From an uncultured Roseicyclus sp. (GTDB lineage: Bacteria; Pseudomonadota; Alphaproteobacteria; Rhodobacterales; Rhodobacteraceae), in assembly GCA_947494975.1 (NCBI GenBank), contig CANLXA010000002.1, forward strand, positions 496,001-560,000: a stretch of DNA of 64,000 nucleotides, given 5' to 3'. This document shows positions 8,681-17,845 of this stretch, in pieces. The position numbers were made by a program, and so were the translations under genes. Each line of letters begins with the position of its first letter. Position 1 is the stretch's first letter. A model generated the notes under the pieces. It was given only the letters and a program-made list of their open reading frames with translations. It made no database searches and was not told the DNA's origin.

Positions 8681-8910
8681 CCGACGGCTGTGGCTGCGGA
8701 TCACGGCCTCTTTACTGAGGCGCAGGCGATATCCAACAAAACCGACAACAGATACCGAAGCCGCCCCTTCACAAAAGGATATGGGAACGGATGACGTCTC
8801 GACCGGTGACTTTAAGCTGTGGTGCGACAAACATGATCGGACCGCGAAAGCTGGTTACGTATCAGGGCCTGACTTGGTGATCCGTGCGCGGCACCGCGCC
8901 GACGATCAGG

Positions 8911-9657
8911 TCACGTGTTGATCGACCCGCCATCGACCGCGATCGTCTGGCCGGTGATGAAGTCGCTCTCATTCGAACAAAGGAACACGAGGGCTCCGAG
9001 CAGATCCTCCGGGTGGCCGTCCCGTTTGATCGCCCGAGAGGCAAGAACGGCGTCGCGCGCGGCGTCCAGATGTGCGGTATTCCCGAGCACGCTGCTCGAC
9101 AGGGTCAGACCGGGAGCAAGATTGTTGACGCAGATCCCGGCGCCGCCCAGCTCGCGGGAGAGGGCGCGCGTCATGGCATGGATCGCGCCTTTCGAGGCGA
9201 TGTAATGCAGCATGCCCGGCATACCCTTGTAGACGGTGCCCGAGGTGATGTTGACGATCTTGCCGTGACCTTGCGCCTCCATCAGCGGGCCGACGGCGCG
9301 GATCATGGCGTAGGTTCCGGTCACGTTGATATCGAGTACGCGCCGCCAGGTTTCGGGCTCGATCTCGTCATACCGCGCCATGGGAAGCGAGGCGTAGAGC
9401 GCGGCATTGTTGACCAGCACGTCGATGTGGCCAAACCGCTCCAGGCAGGCGGCCACGATATTCGCGGGGCCCTCGGGCGCAGAGATGTCCGCGTTCAGAT
9501 AGCTGGCGCCGGATGCTTCGGCCACCGCCCCGTCCGCGATGTCGGCGGCCAGAACCTGTGCGCCCTCGGCCATAAGGGCACGGGCGAATTCCAGCCCGAT
9601 CCCGGCCGCTCCACCTGTCACAATGCAGGCCCGACCATCCAGACGCAGCGGCCTCAA
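8911..9657 (-). CDS. SDR-family NAD(P)-dependent oxidoreductase
   Basis: A 248-residue classical short-chain dehydrogenase. The cofactor motif TGGAAGIG lies at about 14-21, the ADI cofactor-discriminating stretch at about 38-40, NNAA at about 83-86, catalytic Ser in ITSGT at about 136-138 and YIASK at about 151-155. The Asp after beta-2 suggests NAD preference. Its start overlaps the stop of the GntR gene by 4 bases, so the two are one transcript. With the divergent ALDH and TRAP genes it probably oxidises an alcohol intermediate of the transported compound. The substrate is unknown. Confidence 0.9.
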   Translation of the reverse strand: MRPLRLDGRACIVTGGAAGIGLEFARALMAEGAQVLAADIADGAVAEASGASYLNADISAPEGPANIVAACLERFGHIDVLVNNAALYASLPMARYDEIEPETWRRVLDINVTGTYAMIRAVGPLMEAQGHGKIVNITSGTVYKGMPGMLHYIASKGAIHAMTRALSRELGGAGICVNNLAPGLTLSSSVLGNTAHLDAARDAVLASRAIKRDGHPEDLLGALVFLCSNESDFITGQTIAVDGGSINT

Positions 9658-10370
9658 CTCTTGCCCCCGCCAGTGGTGCGCGTTCCGTTTTCGTAGACTT
9701 TGCGCACGAACAGGTCGGCATAGTTCAGCGTGGCATGGCTGTGCTCACGCATCATCGCCTCCGCCCGCGCGCCGTCCCGCTGCCGCAATGCATCAAGCAA
9801 GATGACATGCTGGGAATGGCCCACCATCAGCCGCATCCGCTCCCGCCGTGGATTGGTCGTGTCGAAAACGAGCGAGCCCAGTTTGGCCAGTGGCAACATC
9901 GCGATGCGCTCGAATGTATGGGCGATGAGGTCATTGCCGCATTTCAGCATGATCGCTTCGTGGAAGATCACGTTGGCTGCGTGGTATCCGTCGAGCAGCT
10001 CCTGAACGGGTGTGTCCGATTCGAGAATGGATTCCGTGGTGGAGATCGACGACAGCAACGTCGCCTCGACTTCGTCGCTCATCCCGGTCTCCGCCAGCGT
10101 CTTGGCCGCCAGCGATTCCAGCGCGGCCCGCACGGCGATGGCATTTGAGATATCTGCCTTGGAGATGGAGCGGATCGTATATCCGCGACCCTCTCGCTTC
10201 TCGATCAGGCCCTCCGCCTCCAAACTGGCCAGCGCAGTGCGCGCCGGCGTCCGGGACACGTCGAATTCGGCCGCCAGGGCAACCTCGCTGATCCGTGCGC
10301 CGGGTTCACGGCTCCCCGTCACGATCTGACGGCGAACAACGGATTGGAGATGTTGTGCGCTTGAATGCAT
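9654..10370 (-). CDS. GntR-family regulator, FCD (FadR) subfamily
   Basis: A 238-residue regulator with an N-terminal winged helix (about 10-70; VSRTPARTALASLEAEGL is the recognition region) and a helical FCD ligand domain (about 85-220) containing His residues typical of the metal-dependent FCD pocket. Proteins of this type usually repress catabolic operons until an organic-acid effector binds. It is divergent from the ALDH-TRAP operon across 164 bp that hold a cluster of GGATACA repeats, the probable operator. Co-transcribed with the SDR. Confidence 0.9.
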   Translation of the reverse strand: MHSSAQHLQSVVRRQIVTGSREPGARISEVALAAEFDVSRTPARTALASLEAEGLIEKREGRGYTIRSISKADISNAIAVRAALESLAAKTLAETGMSDEVEATLLSSISTTESILESDTPVQELLDGYHAANVIFHEAIMLKCGNDLIAHTFERIAMLPLAKLGSLVFDTTNPRRERMRLMVGHSQHVILLDALRQRDGARAEAMMREHSHATLNYADLFVRKVYENGTRTTGGGKS

Positions 10371-10380
10371 CGCTCAAAAA

Positions 10381-10475
10381 TGGATACAAAAAGAGGCTGT
10401 GTCGAGCGTTATTGCCGAAAATTTAAAGAAATTACTTCACTTTGGATACATAAAATGCATCCTCACGGTGTATCC
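10381..10475. promoter_or_regulatory. Operator cluster of GGATACA half-sites in the divergent gntR-ALDH promoter
   Basis: Direct reading shows TGGATACA at 10381-10388, GGATACA at 10444-10450, its imperfect inverse TGCATCC at 10456-10462 and its perfect inverse TGTATCC at 10469-10475. The pair at 10444-10462 forms a dyad with a 5-base centre. Repeated dyads between a GntR gene and its target operon are the usual arrangement for autoregulation. Binding by the neighbouring regulator is inferred. Confidence 0.6.
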
Positions 10476-10534
10476 GCCGCAAATGCCTGTGCCGACTCGG
10501 CCCCGGCAAGGCAGGCCGGGTAAGGGAGGGAGCC

Positions 10535-12040
10535 ATGGATTCTGCCATGGATGCGGAGGCGGACGACGCGCCGGTTCGTACAGAGCTGTTCATCAACGGT
10601 CAGGCCTGTCCGGCATCTGGCGAACGGCATTATGCAATCCACAACCCGGCGCGGCCCGACGAGTTGGTGGGTCATGCCGCCGCCGGAACGGCGGGCGATG
10701 TCAACCGCGCCGTGCGCGCCGCCCATGCAGCCTATCCGGGCTGGTCAGCCCTGAGCTACGCCGAGCGCGCCGCGTATCTGGTGGCCATTGCCGACGCGCT
10801 GAGCACCGATAGTGCCGATGTTGCGCGCCGGTCCCGCCTGTTTTGCCGAGAGCACGGAAAGATCCTGAAGGAAACGACCCTTGAACTGAGCCGCCTTGGC
10901 GACCGCTTCCGGCTGAGCGCATCTTACGCCGACCGTCTGGCGGCGGACGAACACCTCAGCGGGCCGCCATTCGATACCATCATTACCCGCCAACCGCGCG
11001 GTGTCGCCGCCCTGATCGTGCCTTGGAACTGGCCGCTGTCGATCCTTGGGGCGAAACTGCCTCAGGCCCTGATGGCTGGAAATACCGTGGTCGTGAAACC
11101 GAGCCGGAATTCCGCGCTCGCCCCGTCACAGACCCTTCGCATCATCGCCGAGATGCTGCCGCCCGGCGTGTTGAATGTGGTGACGGGCAGCGCATCGGAC
11201 ATCGGCGATCCGTTGGTTCGTCATCCGTTGGTGCGCTTCGTGAACTTCACGGGTTCGGTCGAGGTGGGACGGCACGTGATGCGGCAGGCCGCCGATAACC
11301 TGACGCCGGTGACTTTGGAGCTTGGCGGCAATGATGCGGCCATCGTGTGTGAGGATGCGGCGCTCGACCCGGGCGCGTTCATGCGGCTGTATATGGGCGC
11401 GTTCATGTCGTCCGGCCAGATCTGCATGGCGCTGAAACGGCTCTATGTGCACCGCGCGCGGTTCGAGGAGGTTGTCGAGGGGCTATCGGCTGTTTGCAAC
11501 CGGATGGTTGTTGGCGATGGGCTTCTGGACGAAACCAATATGGGGCCGGTGAACAACGAAAAGCAGCTGCGCGTCGTGACGAGCATGATCGATGAGGCGC
11601 GCAGCAACGGCGCCGACGTCCGCGAGTTGGGGCAGGTCCCGGATGAAGCGCTCTACGCGGCGGGCCACTTCCAGCGCCCGACCTTGGTGATTGACCCGGA
11701 CCCGCCCCTCAAGATCGTCGCGGAGGAACAATTCGGCCCCGCCTTGCCGATCCTGCCCTTCGACACCGAGGACGAGGCCATCGCCGCGGCCAATGACAGC
11801 CGCTTTGGCCTGTGTTCCTCCGTCTGGACGGAAGATCGCGACCGCGCCGTCGCGCTCTCCCGCCGGTTGGAGGCGGGCTACACCTATCTCAACGCCCACG
11901 GCCCCGCCGCGCAGGACAGTCGCGGACCGTTCGGGGGCTTCAAAGACAGCGGGATCGGCCGGAATCTCGGCTATGAAGGCGTGATCCAGTTTCAGGGACA
12001 CCATTCGATCAGCGCGCCGGAGGGGTGGCTGTTCAATTGA
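10535..12040 (+). CDS. NAD(P)-dependent aldehyde dehydrogenase
   Basis: A 501-residue ALDH-superfamily enzyme oxidising an aldehyde to its acid. Visible residues are PWN165 (oxyanion Asn), KPS at 188-190, FTGS at 238-241, general base E262 in LELGG, and catalytic C297 in SSGQICM. The length is normal. A GGAGGGAG stretch precedes the ATG. The TRAP transporter genes follow 24 bases after the stop, so the enzyme probably acts on the imported compound or the product of the divergent SDR. An exact substrate cannot be assigned. Confidence 0.92.
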   Translation: MDSAMDAEADDAPVRTELFINGQACPASGERHYAIHNPARPDELVGHAAAGTAGDVNRAVRAAHAAYPGWSALSYAERAAYLVAIADALSTDSADVARRSRLFCREHGKILKETTLELSRLGDRFRLSASYADRLAADEHLSGPPFDTIITRQPRGVAALIVPWNWPLSILGAKLPQALMAGNTVVVKPSRNSALAPSQTLRIIAEMLPPGVLNVVTGSASDIGDPLVRHPLVRFVNFTGSVEVGRHVMRQAADNLTPVTLELGGNDAAIVCEDAALDPGAFMRLYMGAFMSSGQICMALKRLYVHRARFEEVVEGLSAVCNRMVVGDGLLDETNMGPVNNEKQLRVVTSMIDEARSNGADVRELGQVPDEALYAAGHFQRPTLVIDPDPPLKIVAEEQFGPALPILPFDTEDEAIAAANDSRFGLCSSVWTEDRDRAVALSRRLEAGYTYLNAHGPAAQDSRGPFGGFKDSGIGRNLGYEGVIQFQGHHSISAPEGWLFN

Positions 12041-12063
12041 TGAGTACATTAACGGGAGGATAC

Positions 12064-13047
12064 ATGATGAAACACACAGCACTGATTGCGGGGGCCGCAC
12101 TCGCCCTGATGCCGTTGGCCAGTCAGGCCGAAGAGCTCAGCCTGGCCTATTGGATGGGGCCGGGCCATCCGATGAATGCCGCCGTCTTCACGCCGTTCGC
12201 CGAGAACCTGGCCGAGGTCTCGGGCGGTGAGATGACGGTCGAGCTGTTCCCCGGCGGCGCATTGAACGGATCCCCGCCCGCGCAATACGGCATCATGCTG
12301 GACGGGGTGGCCGATATCGCCTTCGTCATTCCCGGCTATACCGGCGATGTGTTCCCGATGACGGGTGTGATCACCTATCCCGGCATCTGTGAGAACGCGA
12401 CGGCCTGCACGGAATCGCTTTGGCGCGCGCGCGATTTGATCGAGACGGAATATGATGCCGTCTTGCTCGCGCTTTGGGGCAACAACCCACCCGTGCTGAT
12501 CACCCGTGACACGCCGGTGCGCACGCTGGAGGATCTGGAGGGTATGGTGATCCGCGTGACCTCTACCCAGGATGTGGCCTTTGCCGATGCGCTTGGCGCC
12601 TCGGGCGTGACGCAGCCGGTGAACGTCATCAACCAGAACCTGACCAACGGTGTGGTCGATGCCATTGCCATCGGGCCGTCGGCCATTGGGTCGTTCAACC
12701 TGCATGAGCCAGGCAACTACATCACCACCTACTTCCCGGGCTCCGGCTCGGCCTTCGTGCTGCTTCTGAACCGCGACGTGTTCGACAGCCTGAGCGAAGA
12801 GCAGCAGGGCTGGGTGCTGGAGGCCGCCGACCGCTCGATCAGTGAGGCCGGGGGTGCCTTTTATGACCGCGCCGCCGCACGGGGGCTTGAGATTGCCCGC
12901 GAGGCCGGGGTGGAGATCATCGACCTGACGCCGGAAGAGCGGGCCCGCTGGGATGAGATGATGGCCCCGCTGATGGAAGAACTGCGCGCGCAGGAGATGG
13001 GCGGGACAACCGCCGGGGCGGTCATGGATATCATGATCGGCGAATGA
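12064..13047 (+). CDS. TRAP transporter substrate-binding protein, DctP family
   Basis: A 327-residue periplasmic binding protein with a Sec signal peptide (about 1-22, cleavage near SQA-EE). The mature part shows the DctP fold, including the helix-strand VINQNLTNGVVDAIAIGPSAI where the carboxylate-binding Arg is normally presented nearby. GGGAGGA lies directly upstream of ATG 12064. The stop overlaps the DctQ start by 4 bases. DctP proteins deliver organic acids or similar anionic solutes to the DctQM permease. The ligand is unknown, but the ALDH-SDR partners suggest an oxidisable alcohol or aldehyde acid. Confidence 0.92.
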   Translation: MMKHTALIAGAALALMPLASQAEELSLAYWMGPGHPMNAAVFTPFAENLAEVSGGEMTVELFPGGALNGSPPAQYGIMLDGVADIAFVIPGYTGDVFPMTGVITYPGICENATACTESLWRARDLIETEYDAVLLALWGNNPPVLITRDTPVRTLEDLEGMVIRVTSTQDVAFADALGASGVTQPVNVINQNLTNGVVDAIAIGPSAIGSFNLHEPGNYITTYFPGSGSAFVLLLNRDVFDSLSEEQQGWVLEAADRSISEAGGAFYDRAAARGLEIAREAGVEIIDLTPEERARWDEMMAPLMEELRAQEMGGTTAGAVMDIMIGE

Positions 13048-13586
13048 ACGTGCCGGAAGAGACACCACAGATTCCCGGCCCGCTGCGCGCGGCGGACCGG
13101 GTCCTGCAGCGGGTGGCGGGCGCGCTTGCCGCGCTCGGCGCGCTCGGCATCGTCGCGCTGATGGGTATCACGCTTGCTGCCGTGATCTGGCGCTACTGGT
13201 TTCGCGATCCGATCTCGGGCACCGGGGACCTGTCGCAAATGACGCTGATCATCGTCGCAGGCGCCGCCGTCGCCTATGGCGCGCGGCACCAAGCCCATGT
13301 CAGCGTCGATCTGATCGCGCCGCTCGGCCGCCGTGTCACGCGGGTGACGGATATCGTGATGCGGTTGCTGACCCTCTTCATCATCGGGCTGTCCGTCTAT
13401 GCGTTGATGGACAAGGCCTGCGGGCTGGAACGGGCCTGCATCACCTCGACCCTCTCAATCGAGCATCGCCCGTTCTTCTGGTATCTGGCCGTCGCAATGG
13501 CGGTCTATGCAGCTCAGGTTGCAGTGCATCTGGGTATCGGGATTGCCACGTTCCACGGGAATGACCCGACGGAGGCCAGTTCCTGA
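13044..13586 (+). CDS. TRAP transporter small permease subunit, DctQ family
   Basis: A 180-residue membrane protein with four predicted helices (about 28-50, 62-80, 100-120, 140-165). The WRYWFRDPISGTGDLSQ stretch between the first two helices matches the DctQ consensus. It pairs with DctM in the inner membrane. The start overlaps the DctP stop and the stop shares one base with the DctM start, so translation is coupled. Confidence 0.9.
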   Translation: MNVPEETPQIPGPLRAADRVLQRVAGALAALGALGIVALMGITLAAVIWRYWFRDPISGTGDLSQMTLIIVAGAAVAYGARHQAHVSVDLIAPLGRRVTRVTDIVMRLLTLFIIGLSVYALMDKACGLERACITSTLSIEHRPFFWYLAVAMAVYAAQVAVHLGIGIATFHGNDPTEASS

Positions 13587-14890
13587 TGGATGCCACAATG
13601 ATCGGGCTCATCGGCTTTGTCGGCCTGTTCGTGCTGCTGTTCATCCGGATGCCGGTGGGGGCCGCGATGATGCTGGTCGGCACCGTCGGCATCTGGTTCA
13701 TCCGCGAACGCGCCGCGATTCCGAAACTGGCCGGTGAGATTTTCAACGAGGCGTCGAATTACCCGCTGACGATCATTCCGCTATTCGTGCTCATGGGCAA
13801 TCTGGCCGGTGTTTCGGGGATGAGCCGGGACCTTTACACCGCCGCCCATGCCTGGCTGGGGCACCTGAAGGGCGGGCTGGCTTCGGCGACCATCGTGGGC
13901 TGTGCGGGGTTCTCGGCGCTGTCCGGGTCATCGCTGGCCGCGGCGCTGACCATGGGGCGCGTGGCGCTGCCCGAAATGCAGCGCTACAAATACGACAACG
14001 GCATGGCCACCGGCGCGATTGCGGCGGGCGGCACGTTGGGCATCCTGATCCCACCCTCGGCCGGCTTCGTCGTCTACGCGATCCTGACCGAGGAGAGCAT
14101 CGGGCGACTCTTCATGGCCGGCGTTCTGCCGGGCCTGATGCTGACCGGTCTCTTCATCTTCGCGATCTGGGTGTCGGTTCTGCGCAAGCCCGAGCGCGCG
14201 CCCGCCTCTGCCGAGCGCATGGCCTTGCCCGACCGGTTCCGGGCGCTCCTGCGCGCCTTCTGGATCATCGGGATCATCGTGGCCACGATCGGGGGCATCT
14301 ATACCGGCGTCTTTTCGGCGGTGGAGGCCGCAGGTGTGGGGGCCTTCCTGGCACTGATCGTGACGCTGATCCGGGGCGCGATGACATGGTCCAACATGGT
14401 CGAGGTCTTCGCCAGCACCCTGAAATCGACCGGCACCGTCTTCCTGATCCTGTTCGGCGCTTTTGTCTTCAAATCCTTCGTCGGCTTCACCGGCATCACC
14501 ACGGCGTTGTCGGCCTGGGTCGAGATGCAGGGATTCACCGGGTTTCAGATCGTCTGCGCCTTCCTGTTGCTTTTCATCGTGCTCGGCATGTTCATGGAAG
14601 GCTTCGCGATCCTGGTGCTGACCGTGCCGCTGATCCAGCCGATCATTCAGCCCCTGGGCATCGACATGATCTGGTTCGGCGTGCTGATGGTGATCGTGCT
14701 GGAAATGGGCCTGATCTCACCGCCCGTGGGCGTGAACGTCTTCGTGGTGAAGGGCATCGCGCGCGACGTGCCGCTCAACACCATCTTCCGGGGTATCTGG
14801 CCGTTCTGGTTCGCCATGCTGGCGGCGGTTCTGCTGATCCTCGCCTTCCCGCAAATTGCGTTGTTCCTGCCCGATTCCATGTTCGGATGA
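13586..14890 (+). CDS. TRAP transporter large permease subunit, DctM family
   Basis: A 434-residue protein with about 12 membrane segments. DctM landmarks are present: RMPVGAAMMLVG near the start, SGSSLAAALTMG (sodium/substrate hairpin), GGTLGILIPPS and EMGLISPPVGVNVFVVKG in the second hairpin. It forms the sodium-coupled transport channel with DctQ. Follows DctQ without a gap. The OsmC-like gene starts 34 bases after its stop. Confidence 0.93.
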   Translation: MDATMIGLIGFVGLFVLLFIRMPVGAAMMLVGTVGIWFIRERAAIPKLAGEIFNEASNYPLTIIPLFVLMGNLAGVSGMSRDLYTAAHAWLGHLKGGLASATIVGCAGFSALSGSSLAAALTMGRVALPEMQRYKYDNGMATGAIAAGGTLGILIPPSAGFVVYAILTEESIGRLFMAGVLPGLMLTGLFIFAIWVSVLRKPERAPASAERMALPDRFRALLRAFWIIGIIVATIGGIYTGVFSAVEAAGVGAFLALIVTLIRGAMTWSNMVEVFASTLKSTGTVFLILFGAFVFKSFVGFTGITTALSAWVEMQGFTGFQIVCAFLLLFIVLGMFMEGFAILVLTVPLIQPIIQPLGIDMIWFGVLMVIVLEMGLISPPVGVNVFVVKGIARDVPLNTIFRGIWPFWFAMLAAVLLILAFPQIALFLPDSMFG

Positions 14891-14923
14891 CGGGGCCGCG
14901 CGACCGTTTCGAAAGGACACATC

Positions 14924-16114
14924 ATGCACCACGCGAAAGATATCATCGGGCAAGCCAAGACGGCACCGTTCTTCAAGGTCGCCAATCCCGGCGAGATTGG
15001 CCTCGACCTGCCGCCGGTCCGTCATGGCGATGCCGTGCGGTGCTGGGTCAACGCGCTGGCCGGGTTCCAGAAGGAGGCGCTGGTCGGCTCCACCCGCTCC
15101 GGCCTCGTCTGGCGGCTGGTCTCGGATGAGGGCGCGTACCTGAACGGCCATGACGCGGCGCCGTGCCCGCTATCGTTTCTGAGCACGGGCATGGTGGCGA
15201 GCTACATGAACGAGATCCTTGCGCTGGCCGCGCAGCAGGGCGCGGAGCTGCGCAAGTTGCGGTTGATCCAGAACAATTACTACACGATGAAGGGCTCAAT
15301 GCGAAAACGCACAATGACGGGCGGTGCATTGCCTGTCGAGTTGGAGGTTGAGTGCGAGTGTGACCTCGACGACGCCGCGTTGCAGGAATTGCTGATGAAT
15401 GCGGTCCATGCCTCACCGTTGAACGGGCTGATGCGGGGCAAGTTGCCCTCGCTCTTCACGCTTACGCGCGACGGCACGCAGATCGAGACCGGCGAGGCGA
15501 TGGCGCTTGATGCGCCGGTTATCGGCGATCCGTCCGGTGCCGCGCCGGTGGCGGAGGCGAGCGACCTGAAGCTGATTTCGCGCGAAGGGATGTCGCCGAA
15601 AAAGGAGGTGGCCAAAGGCACCGCGGGTTCAGCCACCTCCCTGACCGATGAGCAGGACCGGACGCTGAACCCCGGCGTCATCTGCACGCTGCGGGAGGAC
15701 GGTATCAAGGAAATCGAACAGCATCTCTATTCGCCCCACGGCTCCATCTTCCGTTATCTGAGCGAAGAGGCCGAACCGGCGGGCGGGCAGGGCCGGGCGC
15801 CCGATGCGGTGAGCTACATTTCCGCCGGGATCGGGTTCTGTTTCATGACCCAGTTCGGGCGCATGGCCTCGATGGAGAAGCTGGATCTGCAGCATTATTC
15901 CATTGTGCAGGACACGCATTTTTCGCTCGGCGGGGCGTCGGGCGGGACGGGTCAGGCGGGGACGGCGGACCCGGTGGAAACGCATGTTCACCTGCGGACC
16001 GATGAAGACGATGACGTGGCGCGTGATATGCTGGACGTGTCGGAGCGGACCTGTTTCCTGCACGCGTTTTGCCGGACGGACCTGAAAACGAAGCTAAAGG
16101 TCACGCGGGTCTGA
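14924..16114 (+). CDS. Tandem OsmC-like domain protein
   Basis: A 396-residue soluble protein with two OsmC/Ohr-like halves (about 1-190 and 235-396). OsmC proteins reduce organic peroxides with two cysteines. The second half keeps both expected cysteines, in SAGIGFCFMTQ and in ERTCFLHAFC. The first half has the fold-like pattern but lacks a Cys at the first position (GMVASYMNE) and has HASPLN at the second, so it appears catalytically inactive. GAAAGGA precedes the ATG. It is last in the ALDH-TRAP operon, perhaps as a thiol or acyl-thiol handling enzyme or a peroxide protectant. Confidence 0.8.
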   Translation: MHHAKDIIGQAKTAPFFKVANPGEIGLDLPPVRHGDAVRCWVNALAGFQKEALVGSTRSGLVWRLVSDEGAYLNGHDAAPCPLSFLSTGMVASYMNEILALAAQQGAELRKLRLIQNNYYTMKGSMRKRTMTGGALPVELEVECECDLDDAALQELLMNAVHASPLNGLMRGKLPSLFTLTRDGTQIETGEAMALDAPVIGDPSGAAPVAEASDLKLISREGMSPKKEVAKGTAGSATSLTDEQDRTLNPGVICTLREDGIKEIEQHLYSPHGSIFRYLSEEAEPAGGQGRAPDAVSYISAGIGFCFMTQFGRMASMEKLDLQHYSIVQDTHFSLGGASGGTGQAGTADPVETHVHLRTDEDDDVARDMLDVSERTCFLHAFCRTDLKTKLKVTRV

Positions 16115-16180
16115 TCGCAGCGGAGAGGGGCCTGTTCCTAGGGGGTTTTCAAGGTTGATAACCCTGCTCTAACCTCTGAT

Positions 16181-16202
16181 TCAGAAATATTTTCTGATTT
16201 TC
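16181..16202 (+). terminator. Candidate intrinsic terminator after the OsmC-like gene
   Basis: A perfect 7-bp inverted repeat, TCAGAAA and TTTCTGA, with a 3-base loop is followed by TTTTC. The stem is AT-rich and hence weak, but it is placed 66 bp after the stop of the plus-strand operon. Confidence 0.45.
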
Positions 16203-16252
16203 GTTGATCTTTCGGTAACCATGTTTCGCGGGATTTTCGCCGAAGGCGCGAT

Positions 16253-16276
16253 GGCGGCGGGACATATCCCGCCGCC
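16253..16276 (-). terminator. GC-rich hairpin directly after the flavin monooxygenase gene
   Basis: Arms GGCGGCGGGA and its perfect inverse (10 bp) with a 4-base loop abut the stop codon of the minus-strand gene. No T run follows on the minus strand, so it may stabilise the 3' end or stop transcription only weakly. Confidence 0.5.
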
Positions 16277-17845
16277 TCAGGCGCCGATGGCCCTTGCCAG
16301 CACCTCGCCTGCGTTGCGCGCATCGCCGGTCCAGGCGATGAACCCGTCGGGGCGGACGAGGAACGCGCGGACGGCATAATCCTTCACTTCACCCCCGAAT
16401 GGCGCCTCGACCACATCGAGCGGGACACCACGCGCCCGGGCGGCGGAGGCGAAGTCGCTCGCCAGACCGGCGCCGAAATCGAACAGCGTGAAGCCCGCCC
16501 CGAGCGCATTGTAGGTCGTGCGTCCATCGGGCAGCCCCCGCGGCGCCATATGGTGGCCCGCGCGCGCCTCGAACCGGTGATCGCCCTTCGCACTGGGTTG
16601 GCCGGTGCTGTGGGTGACGGGGGAGCCCTGGTAATTCGGCTCGAAGGCAAAGACCTCGCTTGCGCCCGCATTCCGGGCCGCCCAGGCCGCGGTGAAATCG
16701 GGATCGGAGGGCGAATGGGCGGCCAGAAACGCGCGATCCTCCTCGATGAAGCGGCGGATGAAATCCCGGTCGGTGGATGCGAAGACCGGGCGGCGCTCCG
16801 CATCGTAGCTGTCGAGCAGCGTCTCCCCCGCCCATCCCTGCAATGTCGCGGCCAGCTTCCAGCCCAGATTGCGGGCATCCTCGAACCCGGTATTGATGCC
16901 GTAGCCACCATAAGGCGGGTGGGAATGGCAGGCATCACCGGCGATCAGAACCCGCCCCCTGCGATAGGTGTCGGCGAGCGCGAAGCGGAGATCCCAGAAA
17001 CCCACATAGGTGACGTCGAGATCGAAGGCCTGCCCGACAGATTGGTGGAGAAGGGCCGCAAAATCGGTGCTGTCCTCGGTCGTCTCCGGCGGGACGGGCG
17101 CGTGATAGAACCATTCCGTCTCACCATCCACGCGGCCCAGAAACCGCCAATAGCCTTCCAACTCCGGCGCGAGCGCATTGTAGAAGGCCCTCGGCTCGTA
17201 GCGTTCGCCCAGAAGCCGATGCAAGTCCGGCGACTTGAAGACCAGCAGCACCATCTTGCGGTCGTGATCCGAAAGGGTCTGCGTGATGCCGGTGGCGTCA
17301 CGCAGGGCGGATCGGCTGCCGTCACAGCCCACCGCGTAACGCGCGCGCAGGGTGGCGCGCCCATCGCCCTTATGTTCCGCGATCCGGACAGTCACGCCGT
17401 CTGCGTCCTGCCCCAGCGAGTCGAAGGACCAGCCGTAGCGCGTATCGATGCCGTCGATCTGCGCGGCGCGGGCGCGCAGCACACGCTCGGTGCAATATTG
17501 CGGCATCCGGTCGACCTTCTGGCCGTAGAAGGGCTGGACCCCCTCGCGCGGCAGGAACTCGTAGGCATGGTCGCTCAGGATCGTGCCGTAGGTGACAAGG
17601 CCGCCATTGGCGACGCCGCGGGGCACGATGCGCGCGGCGCGCATCTCGGGTTCACACCCCCAGGCGTCGATATGTTCCAGCGTGCGCTGCGTCATGTTCT
17701 GACCCTTGGGGATCAGTTGCGGCTCCGCGTAGCGTTCGATGACGGCCACCGACAGGCCGCGCTGGCCCAGATCGATGGCCAGCCCCATCCCGACGGGCCC
17801 ACCGCCGATTACGATCACATCGTGGGTGACGTCCATGTCGCTCAT
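16277..17845 (-). CDS. FAD-dependent aromatic-ring monooxygenase (PheA/MhpA group)
   Basis: A 522-residue flavoprotein hydroxylase. The FAD site GGGPVGMG is at about 14-21, the NAD(P)H/FAD motif CDGSRSALRD at about 173-182, and the ribityl-binding GDACHSHPPYGGYGINTGFEDARNLGWKL block, with Gly-Asp, at about 307-336. A C-terminal thioredoxin-like tail (VRAFLVRPDGFIAWTG) is typical of phenol and 3-hydroxyphenylpropionate hydroxylases. The reaction would be NAD(P)H-dependent ring or N-heterocycle hydroxylation. Its start overlaps the ALDH stop by 4 bases. It is last in the IclR-ALDH series. Confidence 0.88.
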   Translation of the reverse strand: MSDMDVTHDVIVIGGGPVGMGLAIDLGQRGLSVAVIERYAEPQLIPKGQNMTQRTLEHIDAWGCEPEMRAARIVPRGVANGGLVTYGTILSDHAYEFLPREGVQPFYGQKVDRMPQYCTERVLRARAAQIDGIDTRYGWSFDSLGQDADGVTVRIAEHKGDGRATLRARYAVGCDGSRSALRDATGITQTLSDHDRKMVLLVFKSPDLHRLLGERYEPRAFYNALAPELEGYWRFLGRVDGETEWFYHAPVPPETTEDSTDFAALLHQSVGQAFDLDVTYVGFWDLRFALADTYRRGRVLIAGDACHSHPPYGGYGINTGFEDARNLGWKLAATLQGWAGETLLDSYDAERRPVFASTDRDFIRRFIEEDRAFLAAHSPSDPDFTAAWAARNAGASEVFAFEPNYQGSPVTHSTGQPSAKGDHRFEARAGHHMAPRGLPDGRTTYNALGAGFTLFDFGAGLASDFASAARARGVPLDVVEAPFGGEVKDYAVRAFLVRPDGFIAWTGDARNAGEVLARAIGA

